DNA of 64,000 nucleotides from Mucilaginibacter sp. (GTDB taxonomy: Bacteria > Bacteroidota > Bacteroidia > Sphingobacteriales > Sphingobacteriaceae), in the NCBI GenBank assembly GCA_028287895.1, contig JAQBOV010000036.1, forward strand, positions 1 to 64,000, written 5' to 3'. Of this stretch, positions 17,780 to 27,240 are shown in pieces (position 1 is the stretch's first letter; every line of letters starts with the position of its first letter). The notes under the pieces are model-generated. The model did no database searches and was not told the DNA's origin. It saw nothing but the letters and a program-made list of their open reading frames with translations. The position numbers and the translations under genes are program-made.

Positions 17780-17884
17780 TTTTATCTGAACCTTAATTGC
17801 TGATAGGATTAAAGGATTCCCGGATTATTTATTCAAAATCAAGTAATCCATAGATCATGCAAATCAAGATTTAGACAGCTTTAC

Positions 17885-18682
17885 TCACTTTTTATCCGGC
17901 ACTTGCCGGAGCAGCCATAAAGCCAGGTCATTAGCGGCTTTGTCGTTTTCAAAACCATCCGGAAGCCTGCCATTAGTATATTCGTTATAAAGCCATGGAT
18001 CGCCCACGGCCATTACAATTCCTTTACCATAGCGGCAGATCGCTATAATATTGACATCGCCCTTCTTCAACGCCGGATAGGCCGGAGGTCTTAGCGTTAA
18101 GGAACAAATATCCTTCATAAATATCTTCTTTGCGGTTTTAAGCAGCGGGTTGTCAGCGCCGATGGCGAATGCTCCGTCCGCGAAATGCTGATCATCCTTT
18201 ACATGATTCTGCAGGTCATCATTAAAATGGATGCCAAATTTCCCGGCAAGCGTATTAAAATGCTTCAACTCCACGTTAGCGCTGTCATTTGCCATGAGTA
18301 ATAACACTCCTCCATGCTTAACCCAGCTGGCAATAATTTTTACATCTTCCGGGCCGATATATTTGGGATCGGGACTTTCTTTCTTAGTATCAGGATCCAC
18401 AATAATGTAGATATCCGCTTTTAGGAGATCAGTAGCAGTAGGTGCCACATAAAGCGTGCTTAAAAAGGCACCCTTACTTTTAAAAGCATCACCGAAAATG
18501 GAAAAACCATTGTTATCTTTTTCTTCCCACTTATAATGATAGGATACTATTTTTCCTGAAGCATCCGTTTTATGCTCGTCATTAAAATAAGAGTCAAGAA
18601 TAACTTTTTTTGGCTGTGCGTTGCCTTTGAAAGCTATCGTTATGAAAAGTATTGCCAAAAGCCACCGCTGTAGTCTGTTCAT
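17885..18682 (-). CDS. Secreted glutamine-amidotransferase-like (DUF4350-type) protein
   Basis: A 265-residue exported protein with signal peptide (residues 1-22, cleavage after GNA-Q). The body (KVILDSYFNDEH, ADIYIIVDPDTKKE, GGVLLLMANDS, GIVMAVGDPWLYNEY) resembles a domain that, as I recall, is often fused to GH105 unsaturated rhamnogalacturonyl hydrolases in Bacteroidota. Here it is free-standing. The flavodoxin-like layout suggests carbohydrate binding or a structural role, but no catalytic Cys-His-Glu triad is evident. It is divergent from the lipoprotein gene at 18755. Confidence 0.65.
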   Translation of the reverse strand: MNRLQRWLLAILFITIAFKGNAQPKKVILDSYFNDEHKTDASGKIVSYHYKWEEKDNNGFSIFGDAFKSKGAFLSTLYVAPTATDLLKADIYIIVDPDTKKESPDPKYIGPEDVKIIASWVKHGGVLLLMANDSANVELKHFNTLAGKFGIHFNDDLQNHVKDDQHFADGAFAIGADNPLLKTAKKIFMKDICSLTLRPPAYPALKKGDVNIIAICRYGKGIVMAVGDPWLYNEYTNGRLPDGFENDKAANDLALWLLRQVPDKK

Positions 18683-18754
18683 GTCTAACCAGGTAATGAA
18701 AAAGCAATTTATTCAAAGATTATCGATTTTTACGTATTTTGAGCCGATTTATAT

Positions 18755-19669
18755 ATGAAACGATACCGGTTCGGGTTGCTGATTTTAATTTCTGTCATTT
18801 ACGTTTCATGCAATCGCTTTCATCCGAAAAGGAGTTTGCCTTTCGCAACCGTGAAGGGGACACACTTTACCGAAGTGCGCAGGGCTTTTAACACCGGGCT
18901 TATTTTTGATAAACAGGGCTACCAGTTACTGCCATCCTGGAAATTATATTTTATATCTGATGATTCGGTAATGGTATTCAGTCCGAAAATGAAAACATTT
19001 TATGGTTTTCATGTTTATTTTGATCATGACTCAATTTTCAATATGGCTGATGCCTGGTTCAAAGTAAAAAAGATAACTTCAGATAGTCTGGAATTTCAGG
19101 CGTTGAGGGTGGAGAACAAGGTTATACTGGATAATGATGAAGGCTCCAATGTTTTTCTTACTTTTTATTCAGACCGCTATATAAAAAGCCGGCCGGCGGA
19201 GTATATTCAAAAGAAGGGACTGCCGGGAACTATGGATTCATTATTTATAAAGGCAAGAGCCAAATTAGCCAATACCAAAATTGACAGCGCTTTTTCCGCT
19301 ACCCAACCCGTTATCTTCAAAAGTAAAACACCGCTGGTTACGGTTGAAAAAGTAAAGACCCTATCAACCCCTTTAGACAAGGTCGACCCATCGGTTGACT
19401 ATCTTTATCCTGAATATAATATCACTATCCATAAAGCCTATGAAGATTTTGATTATCCCTTTTCCGTCTTCATTGATGACAAGGGCCGGATGCATTTTGG
19501 CAGATCAATTATACCCTATTCCAGCGAGTATAAAGCAACTTATGAACAGGTAATGAAAGGTATCATCAACGGGTACCTGCAGCATTACCTCGAAATTGCT
19601 CCCGGCAATACGCTGGGTATGGCGCACACCAGTTCTGTTTTGTTGAATGTGAAGGGCAGCAAGAGATAA
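18755..19669 (+). CDS. Putative lipoprotein of unknown function
   Basis: A 304-residue protein with a lipoprotein signal (LLILISVIYVSC, Cys at residue 19). The rest is a mix of beta-strands and charged segments with no motif that I recognise. The C-terminal part (IDDKGRMHFGRSIIPYSSEY) might be a TonB-C-like or peptide-binding fold, but this is a guess. It is followed on the same strand by another lipoprotein gene 111 bp away, so the two may be cotranscribed. Confidence 0.65.
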   Translation: MKRYRFGLLILISVIYVSCNRFHPKRSLPFATVKGTHFTEVRRAFNTGLIFDKQGYQLLPSWKLYFISDDSVMVFSPKMKTFYGFHVYFDHDSIFNMADAWFKVKKITSDSLEFQALRVENKVILDNDEGSNVFLTFYSDRYIKSRPAEYIQKKGLPGTMDSLFIKARAKLANTKIDSAFSATQPVIFKSKTPLVTVEKVKTLSTPLDKVDPSVDYLYPEYNITIHKAYEDFDYPFSVFIDDKGRMHFGRSIIPYSSEYKATYEQVMKGIINGYLQHYLEIAPGNTLGMAHTSSVLLNVKGSKR

Positions 19670-19780
19670 CTTAGGCAGCTTCTGCCGTTTCAGATCTGTT
19701 TACAGGTGACTCCTTTTTTTCCTGGCAATACATTGCTGATTTTTGATAAATTAGCCGCCTGTTATAATGAATCATCTGTC

Positions 19781-20446
19781 ATGCCAATAAAGAAAGTACT
19801 TTTCTATTTTTTACTGATAATCCCGGCTTTGCTCAGCTCGTGCAGCCGTAAAAAAGTAATAGAAGGATCAATATCCTATAGCATCGAATATCAATTGCCC
19901 GATAGCCTGCATAAATATTTACTTTATCTGCCCAAATCAGCTAAGGTTTACTTCAAAGGCGATTCAGCAGTAAGTATCCAGCAGATGAATGATGAAGCAA
20001 CTACCGTCATCACTTATAAGCCTACGGACTTTATGCGCGTGCTGCTGGCATCAAACGCAAAAAAATATGTGATAGACTACAATAAAGCAGACCAGGCTAA
20101 GGAATCACCTGCCAGGCTTGGGTATAGCTACATTGCAGCTACAGAAACCCGCACGATTGCCGGTTATAAAGCATTAAAGTACACCCTTACAGATAAAGTA
20201 ACGGGCGAAACTGCAGAAGCATGGTTTACCAAAGAAGTTACCGCTATCCCGAATTCGCTAACCATGCCTTTTGATACTACAAAAGGTGTTCCGCTGGCTT
20301 TTACTGTAAACCATAATGGAATGATAATTAAAACAACCGTAAAAGACATCAGATTCGAGCCGATACCGGCAGGCCTGTTTTCAACCCCGGCCGGATATGA
20401 ACCTTTAACACCGAAGCAGCTGAGGGATATGCCGGTAGAAAATTAA
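19781..20446 (+). CDS. Putative lipoprotein, DUF4412/GLPGLI-like
   Basis: The 221-residue version starting MPIKKVLFYFLL at 19781 is chosen because it places a lipoprotein signal (IIPALLSSC) at the N-terminus; the longer open frame adds 25 unlikely residues. After the Cys, sequences such as VIEGSISYSIEYQLPD, TITGYKA-like TIAGYKALKYTLTDK and AWFTKEV are typical of small Bacteroidota outer-surface proteins that measure or store a ligand; the function is unknown. It is convergent with the esterase gene. Confidence 0.65.
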   Translation: MPIKKVLFYFLLIIPALLSSCSRKKVIEGSISYSIEYQLPDSLHKYLLYLPKSAKVYFKGDSAVSIQQMNDEATTVITYKPTDFMRVLLASNAKKYVIDYNKADQAKESPARLGYSYIAATETRTIAGYKALKYTLTDKVTGETAEAWFTKEVTAIPNSLTMPFDTTKGVPLAFTVNHNGMIIKTTVKDIRFEPIPAGLFSTPAGYEPLTPKQLRDMPVEN

Positions 20447-20495
20447 GGGCGTTAAGTTGAGTGTAAATATTGTTCCTTTGCGCCATAGCGGCAGT

Positions 20496-21296
20496 TTACA
20501 GTTGTTCAGCAAAAAACTTCAACGATGTGATAATACGTTTAGACCAATATGGCCATTCGTGTCCCCCGGAATATTCTTCATAAGTATGAATTATTCCTTC
20601 TTTTCCCATTTTTTGATGCAGGTCGCGGTTATAGTTTATTAAAGGGTCATTTGTGCCGCAGTCAAAATGTACCGGCGGTAAATGATGGCGGTAATGTTTA
20701 AAAGTTGCCAGCAAATCTTCATCTATAATATCTAGTGGTATATAGCTTTTTAAGCTTTCTTCCACAAAAAGTTTCATCTGGGGCAAACTGGTAATCGATG
20801 AAAGCCCCGATATGGCCTTAAATTTCGGTCCGTATTTAGCTCCTATGCGCAAAGCACCAAACCCGCCCATTGAAAGCCCTGAAATAAAAAGGGGTGACGA
20901 TTCATCAGCGCCGTCTATTTTTTCAACAACAGCATCAACGACATCTTCAACTATCCATTTTTCAAAATCATAATTATTATGCTGCAAATAGGCCGATCCG
21001 TCGCCCCACAGGCCGTCTGATGGCATGGCAAGAATCATAGGTGGCAGCTCTCCCCGGTTTATAAGTTCATTCACTTTTAAATGTACCCCGCCGCTATGCG
21101 CCCAGCTCCAGGCGCTGCCATACACCCCGTGCAAAAGAATTACTACAGGGGCAGTATTAGTTTTATTAACCGAAGGTGGTACAAACACACAAATATCTCC
21201 GCGCCCTTTAAGACTGGGCGTTTTTACCGTTATAAAACGCAGATGATTTGCTTCAAACTGAGGATTAGAAATCTCTACTGTTCTGAATCGGGACAT
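20496..21296 (-). CDS. Alpha/beta hydrolase, esterase D-like
   Basis: A 266-residue hydrolase starting MSRFRTVEIS at 21296. The upstream open codons overlap the preceding gene and lack family sequence. The oxyanion region HGVYGSAWSW, nucleophile Ser in SGLSMGGFGA, acid Asp in CGTNDP and His in GGHEWPYW form a full triad of the putative esterase (esterase D / S-formylglutathione hydrolase-like) family. It begins 7 bp after an alcohol dehydrogenase gene of the formaldehyde-dehydrogenase type, so the pair could detoxify an aldehyde. That is an inference. No signal peptide is seen. Confidence 0.85.
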   Translation of the reverse strand: MSRFRTVEISNPQFEANHLRFITVKTPSLKGRGDICVFVPPSVNKTNTAPVVILLHGVYGSAWSWAHSGGVHLKVNELINRGELPPMILAMPSDGLWGDGSAYLQHNNYDFEKWIVEDVVDAVVEKIDGADESSPLFISGLSMGGFGALRIGAKYGPKFKAISGLSSITSLPQMKLFVEESLKSYIPLDIIDEDLLATFKHYRHHLPPVHFDCGTNDPLINYNRDLHQKMGKEGIIHTYEEYSGGHEWPYWSKRIITSLKFFAEQL

Positions 21297-21303
21297 TTTT
21301 TCG

Positions 21304-22422
21304 TTATTCAAATACGACGACTCCTTTGGCATTTCGGCCGTTAAGTAGGTCATCAAAGGCTTTATCAAGTTCATTTAAGGGATAGGTGCGGGTGATCATC
21401 TCTTCTAATAAAAGTTGCCCGTCTTCGTATAAGTTAATAATAGTCGGAAAATCTGTCTGTGGCCTGCATTTTCCATACAGGGGATTAATGTAGGTTTTAT
21501 CCCACTCAAAAAGCTTCATATCAATGGTGATCTCCTGTTCAATACCACTGACCTGGACGGCGGTGCCGGCATTACGCACCATTGCCAGCGGCGCTGCCCC
21601 TAATTGAGGCATTGCAGTACATTCAAAGGCATAATCGGCGCCTCTGCCACCGGTCAGGCCTTTTACCTGTATAGCCGCGTTTAAAAGCCCTGTATCAGCG
21701 CTGCTTGCAAGCAGCGTATGGGTTGCTCCAAAGGCTTTCGCCATCTCGAGCCTGTTTTTATTGATATCGACAGCAATGATCTTTCCGGCCTTTGCAATTT
21801 TAGCGCCCTGAATAACATTTAAACCTACACCTCCCGTTCCAAGTACGACAACCGATGAACCGGGTTTTACTTTGGCGGCATTTACTACCGAGCCATATCC
21901 CGTCATCACTCCGCAACTAATAATGCTTGCCGCCGGGAAAGTCATTTTATCAGAATAATTTTTTACCACTGCCGATTCCTTAACCAAAGTATACTCAGCC
22001 ATTGTGCCTATGTTGAATGAACGAAGCAGCGGCCGGCCTTTAAATCGAGTACCCGATGGGTCGGCATGGCCTGGTGTATATCCATTGCCACCGGCTGCAA
22101 CGGGAGAGGCTACTTCACATAAATGCTGGTTTCCTTCCAAACATTGAAAACAATGACCGCAATGCATGGCCCAGCTCAATATTACGTTGTCGCCCTGAGA
22201 CAACCTTTTCACATCTTTGCCGGCCCCGGCCACTACTCCGGCACCCTCGTGCCCTAAAATGAGTTGTTTGCCCCAGCTAAGGGAATCATAATCAGTATGG
22301 CATAGTCCGGCCGCTTTGATCTTTATCAGCACCTCATCGTCTTTGGGTTCATTAACTTCGATCTCTGCAATCTCAAAATTGCCTTTACCATCAGTTATTG
22401 CCGCTTTACAAAAGATGCTCAT
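21304..22422 (-). CDS. Zinc-dependent alcohol dehydrogenase (class III-like)
   Basis: A 372-residue medium-chain dehydrogenase. Catalytic zinc ligands lie in GLCHTDYDSL and GHEGAG. The structural zinc cysteines are spaced HCGHCFQC then C after seven residues. The NAD loop is VVLGTGGVGLNVIQGAK, followed by an acidic residue in AVDINKNR that favours NAD over NADP. The layout is near S-(hydroxymethyl)glutathione dehydrogenase. The next gene, 7 bp on, is an esterase, the usual partner of that enzyme. The true thiol or alcohol substrate is not known. Confidence 0.88.
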   Translation of the reverse strand: MSIFCKAAITDGKGNFEIAEIEVNEPKDDEVLIKIKAAGLCHTDYDSLSWGKQLILGHEGAGVVAGAGKDVKRLSQGDNVILSWAMHCGHCFQCLEGNQHLCEVASPVAAGGNGYTPGHADPSGTRFKGRPLLRSFNIGTMAEYTLVKESAVVKNYSDKMTFPAASIISCGVMTGYGSVVNAAKVKPGSSVVVLGTGGVGLNVIQGAKIAKAGKIIAVDINKNRLEMAKAFGATHTLLASSADTGLLNAAIQVKGLTGGRGADYAFECTAMPQLGAAPLAMVRNAGTAVQVSGIEQEITIDMKLFEWDKTYINPLYGKCRPQTDFPTIINLYEDGQLLLEEMITRTYPLNELDKAFDDLLNGRNAKGVVVFE

Positions 22423-22689
22423 TTAAATAAGGTCGGTTTTCAGTTGAAACAATTTAACTAATATTAAATATCCCTGTTGGATCAGGATGCGAAATAAGCT
22501 ATTTATATCAATAAAAAAAAGAAAGAAATTAGCCATTTGTTGGGGAATATTATTCTAAATTGCTGAATGTGAGGATTAAAAGGCCAAATCCACAATATTT
22601 TTGATAAGTTTTTCTACTTTTAGGATAATTTCTTCATTGTTAATAGCGGGGAGGTTCCTTTAATTTGGATATTCCGGTAAACCTGTATA

Positions 22690-24270
22690 ATGACAAAACA
22701 TAAACCTTCGATAATTATTACTCTGCTTTACCTATTGATGATATGTCCTACGGTTAAAGCCCAACAGAAAAAACACCCACCTGCTAAGGAAGAGATCATT
22801 TATCACCTATTTCAAAGAAGCTTTTACGACAGCAGCGGCGACCAGCATGGTGATCTGAATGGCATCAGGCAAAAACTTGATTATTTGCAGCAACTGGGTG
22901 TAACGGCAATACTGCTGACCCCATTGTATGAATCTGTTTTTTATCATAACTATTTTGCAAGTGATTTTAAAAAGATCGATCCCGGGTATGGAACGATGCA
23001 GGATTACCTACTGCTGATAAAGAATATGCACCAGCGTGGCATGAAACTTTATATGGATATGGAAACCCAATATGTTACTGAAGATCATATCTGGTGGAAG
23101 AATGGAGTTAATAACCTCCCTTCGAAGTATAGCGATTATATTATTTATGATGATACGGCGCATACAAAACCGACATCTATCGTATATGGGCTTAAAGGTT
23201 TACTCGGCTATGACAGCATTTACCGTAAAATAACCACCGTAAATCTAAACAGCCCTAAGGTGCTGGATTATAATTACCGCTTGTTTAAATTCTGGATGGA
23301 CCCGAATAATGACGGGAAGTTTGATGACGGCGTTGATGGCTTCAGGTTGGATCATATGTTTGACAACCTTGATAACAAGGGCATTATGCCTCATTTGTTC
23401 GATACCTTCTGGAATCCTTTATTAGGTAAACTAAGAAAAGTTAATCCCCAGATTAACATCGTTGCTGAACAGGGCTGGAGTTCTTTTGGTATAGATTATT
23501 TAACCCGGGGAGGAGTGGACAGGGTGTTTGATTTCAGGCTGGCTTTCGCTATTCGCTCATTTAATAAGAAGGAATTAATAGCTGCCGCTGATTCCACCTA
23601 TTTGCTTACACCGGCAAATAAACAGCAGGTGGTATTTTTAGAAAACCATGATATGCCGAGATTTAGCAATGGGGTCAATGGCGATATACCTAAATTAAAG
23701 ATAGGTGCAGCACTGAATCTTTTACTTGGGGGTATTCCGTCCATCTATTACGGCCAGGAGCTGGGCATGACAGGTACCAGCGGTAAATTTGGCGCTACCG
23801 ACGCAAATGAAATACCTAATCGCCAAGCATTTGAATGGTATAAGAGCGATCAGGGTAAAGGCATGGCTTACTGGTATAAATTAAAGGGCCCCTGGAAAAA
23901 CCAATTCAATAATGATAAGCCAAATGACGGTATTTCATTGGAAGAACAAAAGAATGACCCGAATTCGCTCTGGAATTTTTACCGTACAATGATCGGCTTG
24001 AGGAGATCAAATCCGGTTCTTATCAAAGGCACTTATAAAACTTTGACTAATAACAACGACCAGGTATTTTCATTTGAAAGGGCCACCGGCCATAAAAAGG
24101 TAATCGTAGCGATCAACTTGTCTAATAAAAGCCAGGATGCCACTATTGAGCCCCCAGCTGATGTGGCAAACCTTAAAAGTTTATATAGCAGCGCGAAATC
24201 TGAAGTAAGATCGAACGGGATTAACGTGAATTTACCGGCTTATGGGGTCGCGGTTTGGAATGCAGAATAA
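22690..24270 (+). CDS. Secreted GH13 alpha-amylase family hydrolase
   Basis: A 526-residue exported enzyme with a signal peptide ending near residue 24 (PTVKA-Q). It carries the GH13 barrel with nucleophile Asp221 (DGFRLDH), acid/base Glu260 (IVAEQGW) and transition-state Asp321 (ENHDMPRF). A C-terminal beta domain follows (about 430-526). The family hydrolyses or rearranges alpha-glucans; the subfamily cannot be fixed. No SusC/SusD genes are adjacent. The downstream AraC regulator is convergent and ends 5 bp away. Confidence 0.88.
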   Translation: MTKHKPSIIITLLYLLMICPTVKAQQKKHPPAKEEIIYHLFQRSFYDSSGDQHGDLNGIRQKLDYLQQLGVTAILLTPLYESVFYHNYFASDFKKIDPGYGTMQDYLLLIKNMHQRGMKLYMDMETQYVTEDHIWWKNGVNNLPSKYSDYIIYDDTAHTKPTSIVYGLKGLLGYDSIYRKITTVNLNSPKVLDYNYRLFKFWMDPNNDGKFDDGVDGFRLDHMFDNLDNKGIMPHLFDTFWNPLLGKLRKVNPQINIVAEQGWSSFGIDYLTRGGVDRVFDFRLAFAIRSFNKKELIAAADSTYLLTPANKQQVVFLENHDMPRFSNGVNGDIPKLKIGAALNLLLGGIPSIYYGQELGMTGTSGKFGATDANEIPNRQAFEWYKSDQGKGMAYWYKLKGPWKNQFNNDKPNDGISLEEQKNDPNSLWNFYRTMIGLRRSNPVLIKGTYKTLTNNNDQVFSFERATGHKKVIVAINLSNKSQDATIEPPADVANLKSLYSSAKSEVRSNGINVNLPAYGVAVWNAE

Positions 24271-24275
24271 AATTT

Positions 24276-25175
24276 TCAGGCAAAAGCCTGTTTTTTATTT
24301 TCCTGTTCAAACTCACGCATAAAATTTTTGCGGTAATTCAGGGGGCTCTGGTGCATTTTATGTTTAAACATTTTATAAAAATGCGATACATCGCCAAAGC
24401 CGCTGTCGAAAGATATCTCTGATATGGGTTTATCTGTTTGCACTAATTGTTGGGTGGCATAATTAAGGCGGTACTCAATTACAGTTTCCATAAAAGTTTT
24501 ACGGGTAATCTTTTTAAAGTATTTGCAGAAAGCATTGGGTGTCATATGCGCTATGCTTGAAGCCTCGTCAAGCGAAACCTGTCCTCTGAAATTTTCTACC
24601 AGGTAAGCAAAAATCGGGTTGATGCGCTCCTGCTGGGTACGTGATTGCTCGCCTACGCTTCTTTGCTGATCTAACAACGTATATTCTGTTGAAGCTGCAA
24701 GGCGATGCAATATTTCAAGCAGGCTGAGCAGCATGTTAAAATTGCCTTTCTCCTCTGAGAGCAGCTTCAGGCTGCGGTTAACAATACTCCGGGTTCCGGC
24801 ATTAAAGCTTATGCCGCTGCTGCTTTTGTGAAGCAGTTTCTTAATACCCTGTAATTCGACTTTGTTGAAAAAATCATCACCCAAAAAATTGGCACTAAAT
24901 TGAATTACTAATGCACTGGCTTCTTTGTGGTCTGACTCATCTGTTTCCAATTTCCAGCAATGCGGCAGGCTGGCGCCGAGCAATACCAGGTCGCCACCGG
25001 CAAAATCCTCCATGTGGCTGCCTACATAGCGTTTGCCGCGTCCATGTAAAATATAGGTCAACTCATACTCCTCATGGAAATGATATGGGGCATCAAATGC
25101 CGTCTTACCAAATTTCCGGAGCAGAAAAGAATGGCCGCTTGTGGGTTGAAGCACCTCGTATGAAGCCTTAATCAT
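24276..25175 (-). CDS. AraC family transcriptional regulator
   Basis: A 299-residue regulator. An N-terminal cupin-like sensing domain (PYHFHEEYELTYILHGRGKRYVG) is followed by two helix-turn-helix motifs from about 195 to 290, with the standard GFGDVSHFYKMFKHKMHQSPLNYRK ending split over residues near 260-285. The ligand is likely a sugar or a small carboxylate. It is transcribed divergently from the PhyH-type dioxygenase gene at 25317, across a short shared promoter region, and is likely its regulator. Confidence 0.88.
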   Translation of the reverse strand: MIKASYEVLQPTSGHSFLLRKFGKTAFDAPYHFHEEYELTYILHGRGKRYVGSHMEDFAGGDLVLLGASLPHCWKLETDESDHKEASALVIQFSANFLGDDFFNKVELQGIKKLLHKSSSGISFNAGTRSIVNRSLKLLSEEKGNFNMLLSLLEILHRLAASTEYTLLDQQRSVGEQSRTQQERINPIFAYLVENFRGQVSLDEASSIAHMTPNAFCKYFKKITRKTFMETVIEYRLNYATQQLVQTDKPISEISFDSGFGDVSHFYKMFKHKMHQSPLNYRKNFMREFEQENKKQAFA

Positions 25176-25268
25176 TTGCCTATCTTAATCATTTGCTTAT
25201 TTTAACTTTATAAATATTCCTATGCAATATAAAGATAAAATAATCCATAATTCAACCATTTTCTTCAT

Positions 25269-25299
25269 TTTTTTCCAAAGGCTTGCAAGCTTACATTTG
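25269..25299 (+). promoter_or_regulatory. Promoter of the PhyH-type dioxygenase gene
   Basis: TTTT (25269-25272), 19 nt, then TACATTTG (25292-25299) matches the Bacteroidota consensus with one mismatch in the -33 element. It is followed by a purine-rich AAAAGGA a few bases before the ATG at 25317. Confidence 0.6.
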
Positions 25300-25316
25300 G
25301 TTATAATTAAAAGGAA

Positions 25317-26138
25317 ATGAGTACACAGGTTTCGCAATTACCCGCATTGACGGATTTAAACGCAGTTTCGAATGAAAATGTAAAAGAGTTTTTAGAAAAA
25401 GGACACACCTTAGTTAAAAATATATTATCGCCGGAAGAGATAGCTGCTTATCGCCCGGTTATCGTAGACGCTGCCGGACGGTACAACACCGAAAGGCGCA
25501 AAATGGAGGACCGCGATACCTATGGAAAAGCATTTTTGCAGATCATGAATTTATGGCGGTCTGATGAGGCGGTTAAGAAATTTGTTTTGGCGAAACGACT
25601 GGCAAAAATTGCCGCCGACCTGATGGGGGTTGAAAACGTTCGCATTTATCATGATCAGGCCTTATTTAAAGAACCAGGTGGCGGCCCTACGCCATGGCAC
25701 CAGGATCAGTATTACTGGCCGATAGATACTATCAATACCATCACCATGTGGATGCCTTTGGTTGACATTGATGTGGACATGGGCATGCTTACGTTTGCTT
25801 CAGGGTCATTTACGAAAGGTGCAATATTTGATTTCGAAATATCTGATGAGTCTGAAAGTGCATTTGAAAATTATGTAAAGAAAGAACAGTTTCCGATAAG
25901 TCGCGCAAAAACCATGAAAGCAGGCGATGCTACATTTCACAGGGGTTTTACTATTCATAATGCGCCTGGCAATAATTCAGATAAGATGCGCGAGGTGATG
26001 ACCATTATTTATATAGCCGACGGTGCGTGTGTGTCATCACCTAAAAACCAATGGCAAAAAAATGATCTTGAAAAATGGCTGATGGGAAAACCCCTGGGTG
26101 AACTTATTGATTCAGAACTGAATCCGAAGATACTTTGA
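25317..26138 (+). CDS. Phytanoyl-CoA dioxygenase (PhyH) family protein
   Basis: A 273-residue Fe(II)/2-oxoglutarate-dependent oxygenase. The iron ligands are in TPWHQDQYYW (HxD) and the distal His in TFHRGFTIHNAPGNNS. The double-stranded beta-helix core runs from about 80 to 235. Relatives hydroxylate small alkyl substrates or natural products; the substrate here is unknown. The divergent AraC gene suggests induction by a nutrient. It is convergent with egtD and separated from it by a palindrome. Confidence 0.85.
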   Translation: MSTQVSQLPALTDLNAVSNENVKEFLEKGHTLVKNILSPEEIAAYRPVIVDAAGRYNTERRKMEDRDTYGKAFLQIMNLWRSDEAVKKFVLAKRLAKIAADLMGVENVRIYHDQALFKEPGGGPTPWHQDQYYWPIDTINTITMWMPLVDIDVDMGMLTFASGSFTKGAIFDFEISDESESAFENYVKKEQFPISRAKTMKAGDATFHRGFTIHNAPGNNSDKMREVMTIIYIADGACVSSPKNQWQKNDLEKWLMGKPLGELIDSELNPKIL

Positions 26139-26151
26139 TGAATAAGCATAT

Positions 26152-26227
26152 CGAATAATAAATTTTGAACACCGAATGATGAACATGACCATTACACTTC
26201 ATCATTCGATGTTTCGTTATTATAGTT
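26152..26227. terminator. Palindromic bidirectional terminator candidate
   Basis: The arms GAACACCGAATGATGAA (26167-26183) and TTCATCATTCGATGTTTC (26198-26215) form a long imperfect hairpin flanked by AT-rich sequence on both sides. It fills the gap between the convergent dioxygenase and egtD genes, so it could stop transcription from both sides. A related decayed copy is at 138-200. Confidence 0.6.
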
Positions 26228-27220
26228 TTACCCTGCTATCCAAACAGCGTCCACAAACCATTTTTTGCTGTCGAAAAAACGATCAACTGGTTTGAACCCC
26301 GCTTTTTCAGCCATCTGTTCGGTTTGTAAGACAGTAAATTTCTGCGATATCTCCATATAGATATACTCATCCTTTAAAAATTGCACTTTTTCTTTTCCAT
26401 TAATAATTACCTCCTGGTCTTGAAGGCTTACAAGGTAGCTTTTACAGGCCCCGGTTTCAGGATCATACGTCGGATAATGGTCAAACTTGGTTAACTCAAA
26501 GTTCGCATTTAATTCACGGTTTATTCTTGTGAGCAGATTCAGATTAAACCTCTTTGTTATTCCACCTTGATCGTTATAGGCCGCCAGAACGGTTTTCGGG
26601 TTCTTTTGCAGATCTATCCCCATCAATGCCATATCACCTTTTGAAAGATGTCTGCGCAGATAGCTGCAAAAATCTATTGCCTTATCCACAGGCATATTCC
26701 CAATGTTGGATCCTAAAAATAATACTACCTTCCGTTTACCAGAGTTGGATGCAGCCTGTTTTAGCATGTCAAAATATTCGCCGTTCAGACCATTGATCTT
26801 AATGCCGGGCAAGGTTAGTGGTAATGAGATGTTCAGGTAGGATATGACGTTTTCGGAAATGTCGATAGGAATGTAAGTAAAATCAGCTTTTTGTTCCAGA
26901 AGGTATTGAAGCAGACAAGTAGATTTCATGGCATCTCCCGCCCCCAGCTCGATAAGCTCAAAAGCATCCCCATCAGCTATCATTTTCTTACATATTTCAG
27001 CCGTTCTTTTTGAAAATATCTCCAGTTCGCATTTGGTTGGATAATATTCAGGACAGCTCATCAGTTCCTGGAAAAGTTTATCACCATTGGCGTCATAAAA
27101 ATATTTTGAGTTTAAACGCTTAGGGGTAGATCTTAAACCGGCTATAACATCATCATAAAACTGACTTGTTTTGTGATTTATCGCCTCATTTAACTCCATA
27201 TGTGCAAAGTGTGTATTCAT
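26228..27220 (-). CDS. egtD: L-histidine N-alpha-methyltransferase
   Basis: A 330-residue SAM-dependent enzyme that trimethylates histidine to hercynine, the first step to ergothioneine. SAM-binding segments are ELGAGDAMKS and LFLGSNIGN, and the histidine-binding region includes YLVSLQDQEV and the C-terminal EISQKF. Length fits EgtD. It is the last gene of a five-gene minus-strand operon and begins 20 bp after egtB. Ergothioneine made this way is an antioxidant thione. Confidence 0.93.
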   Translation of the reverse strand: MNTHFAHMELNEAINHKTSQFYDDVIAGLRSTPKRLNSKYFYDANGDKLFQELMSCPEYYPTKCELEIFSKRTAEICKKMIADGDAFELIELGAGDAMKSTCLLQYLLEQKADFTYIPIDISENVISYLNISLPLTLPGIKINGLNGEYFDMLKQAASNSGKRKVVLFLGSNIGNMPVDKAIDFCSYLRRHLSKGDMALMGIDLQKNPKTVLAAYNDQGGITKRFNLNLLTRINRELNANFELTKFDHYPTYDPETGACKSYLVSLQDQEVIINGKEKVQFLKDEYIYMEISQKFTVLQTEQMAEKAGFKPVDRFFDSKKWFVDAVWIAG

Positions 27221-27240
27221 GTTTTTAATCTTGAAATAGT

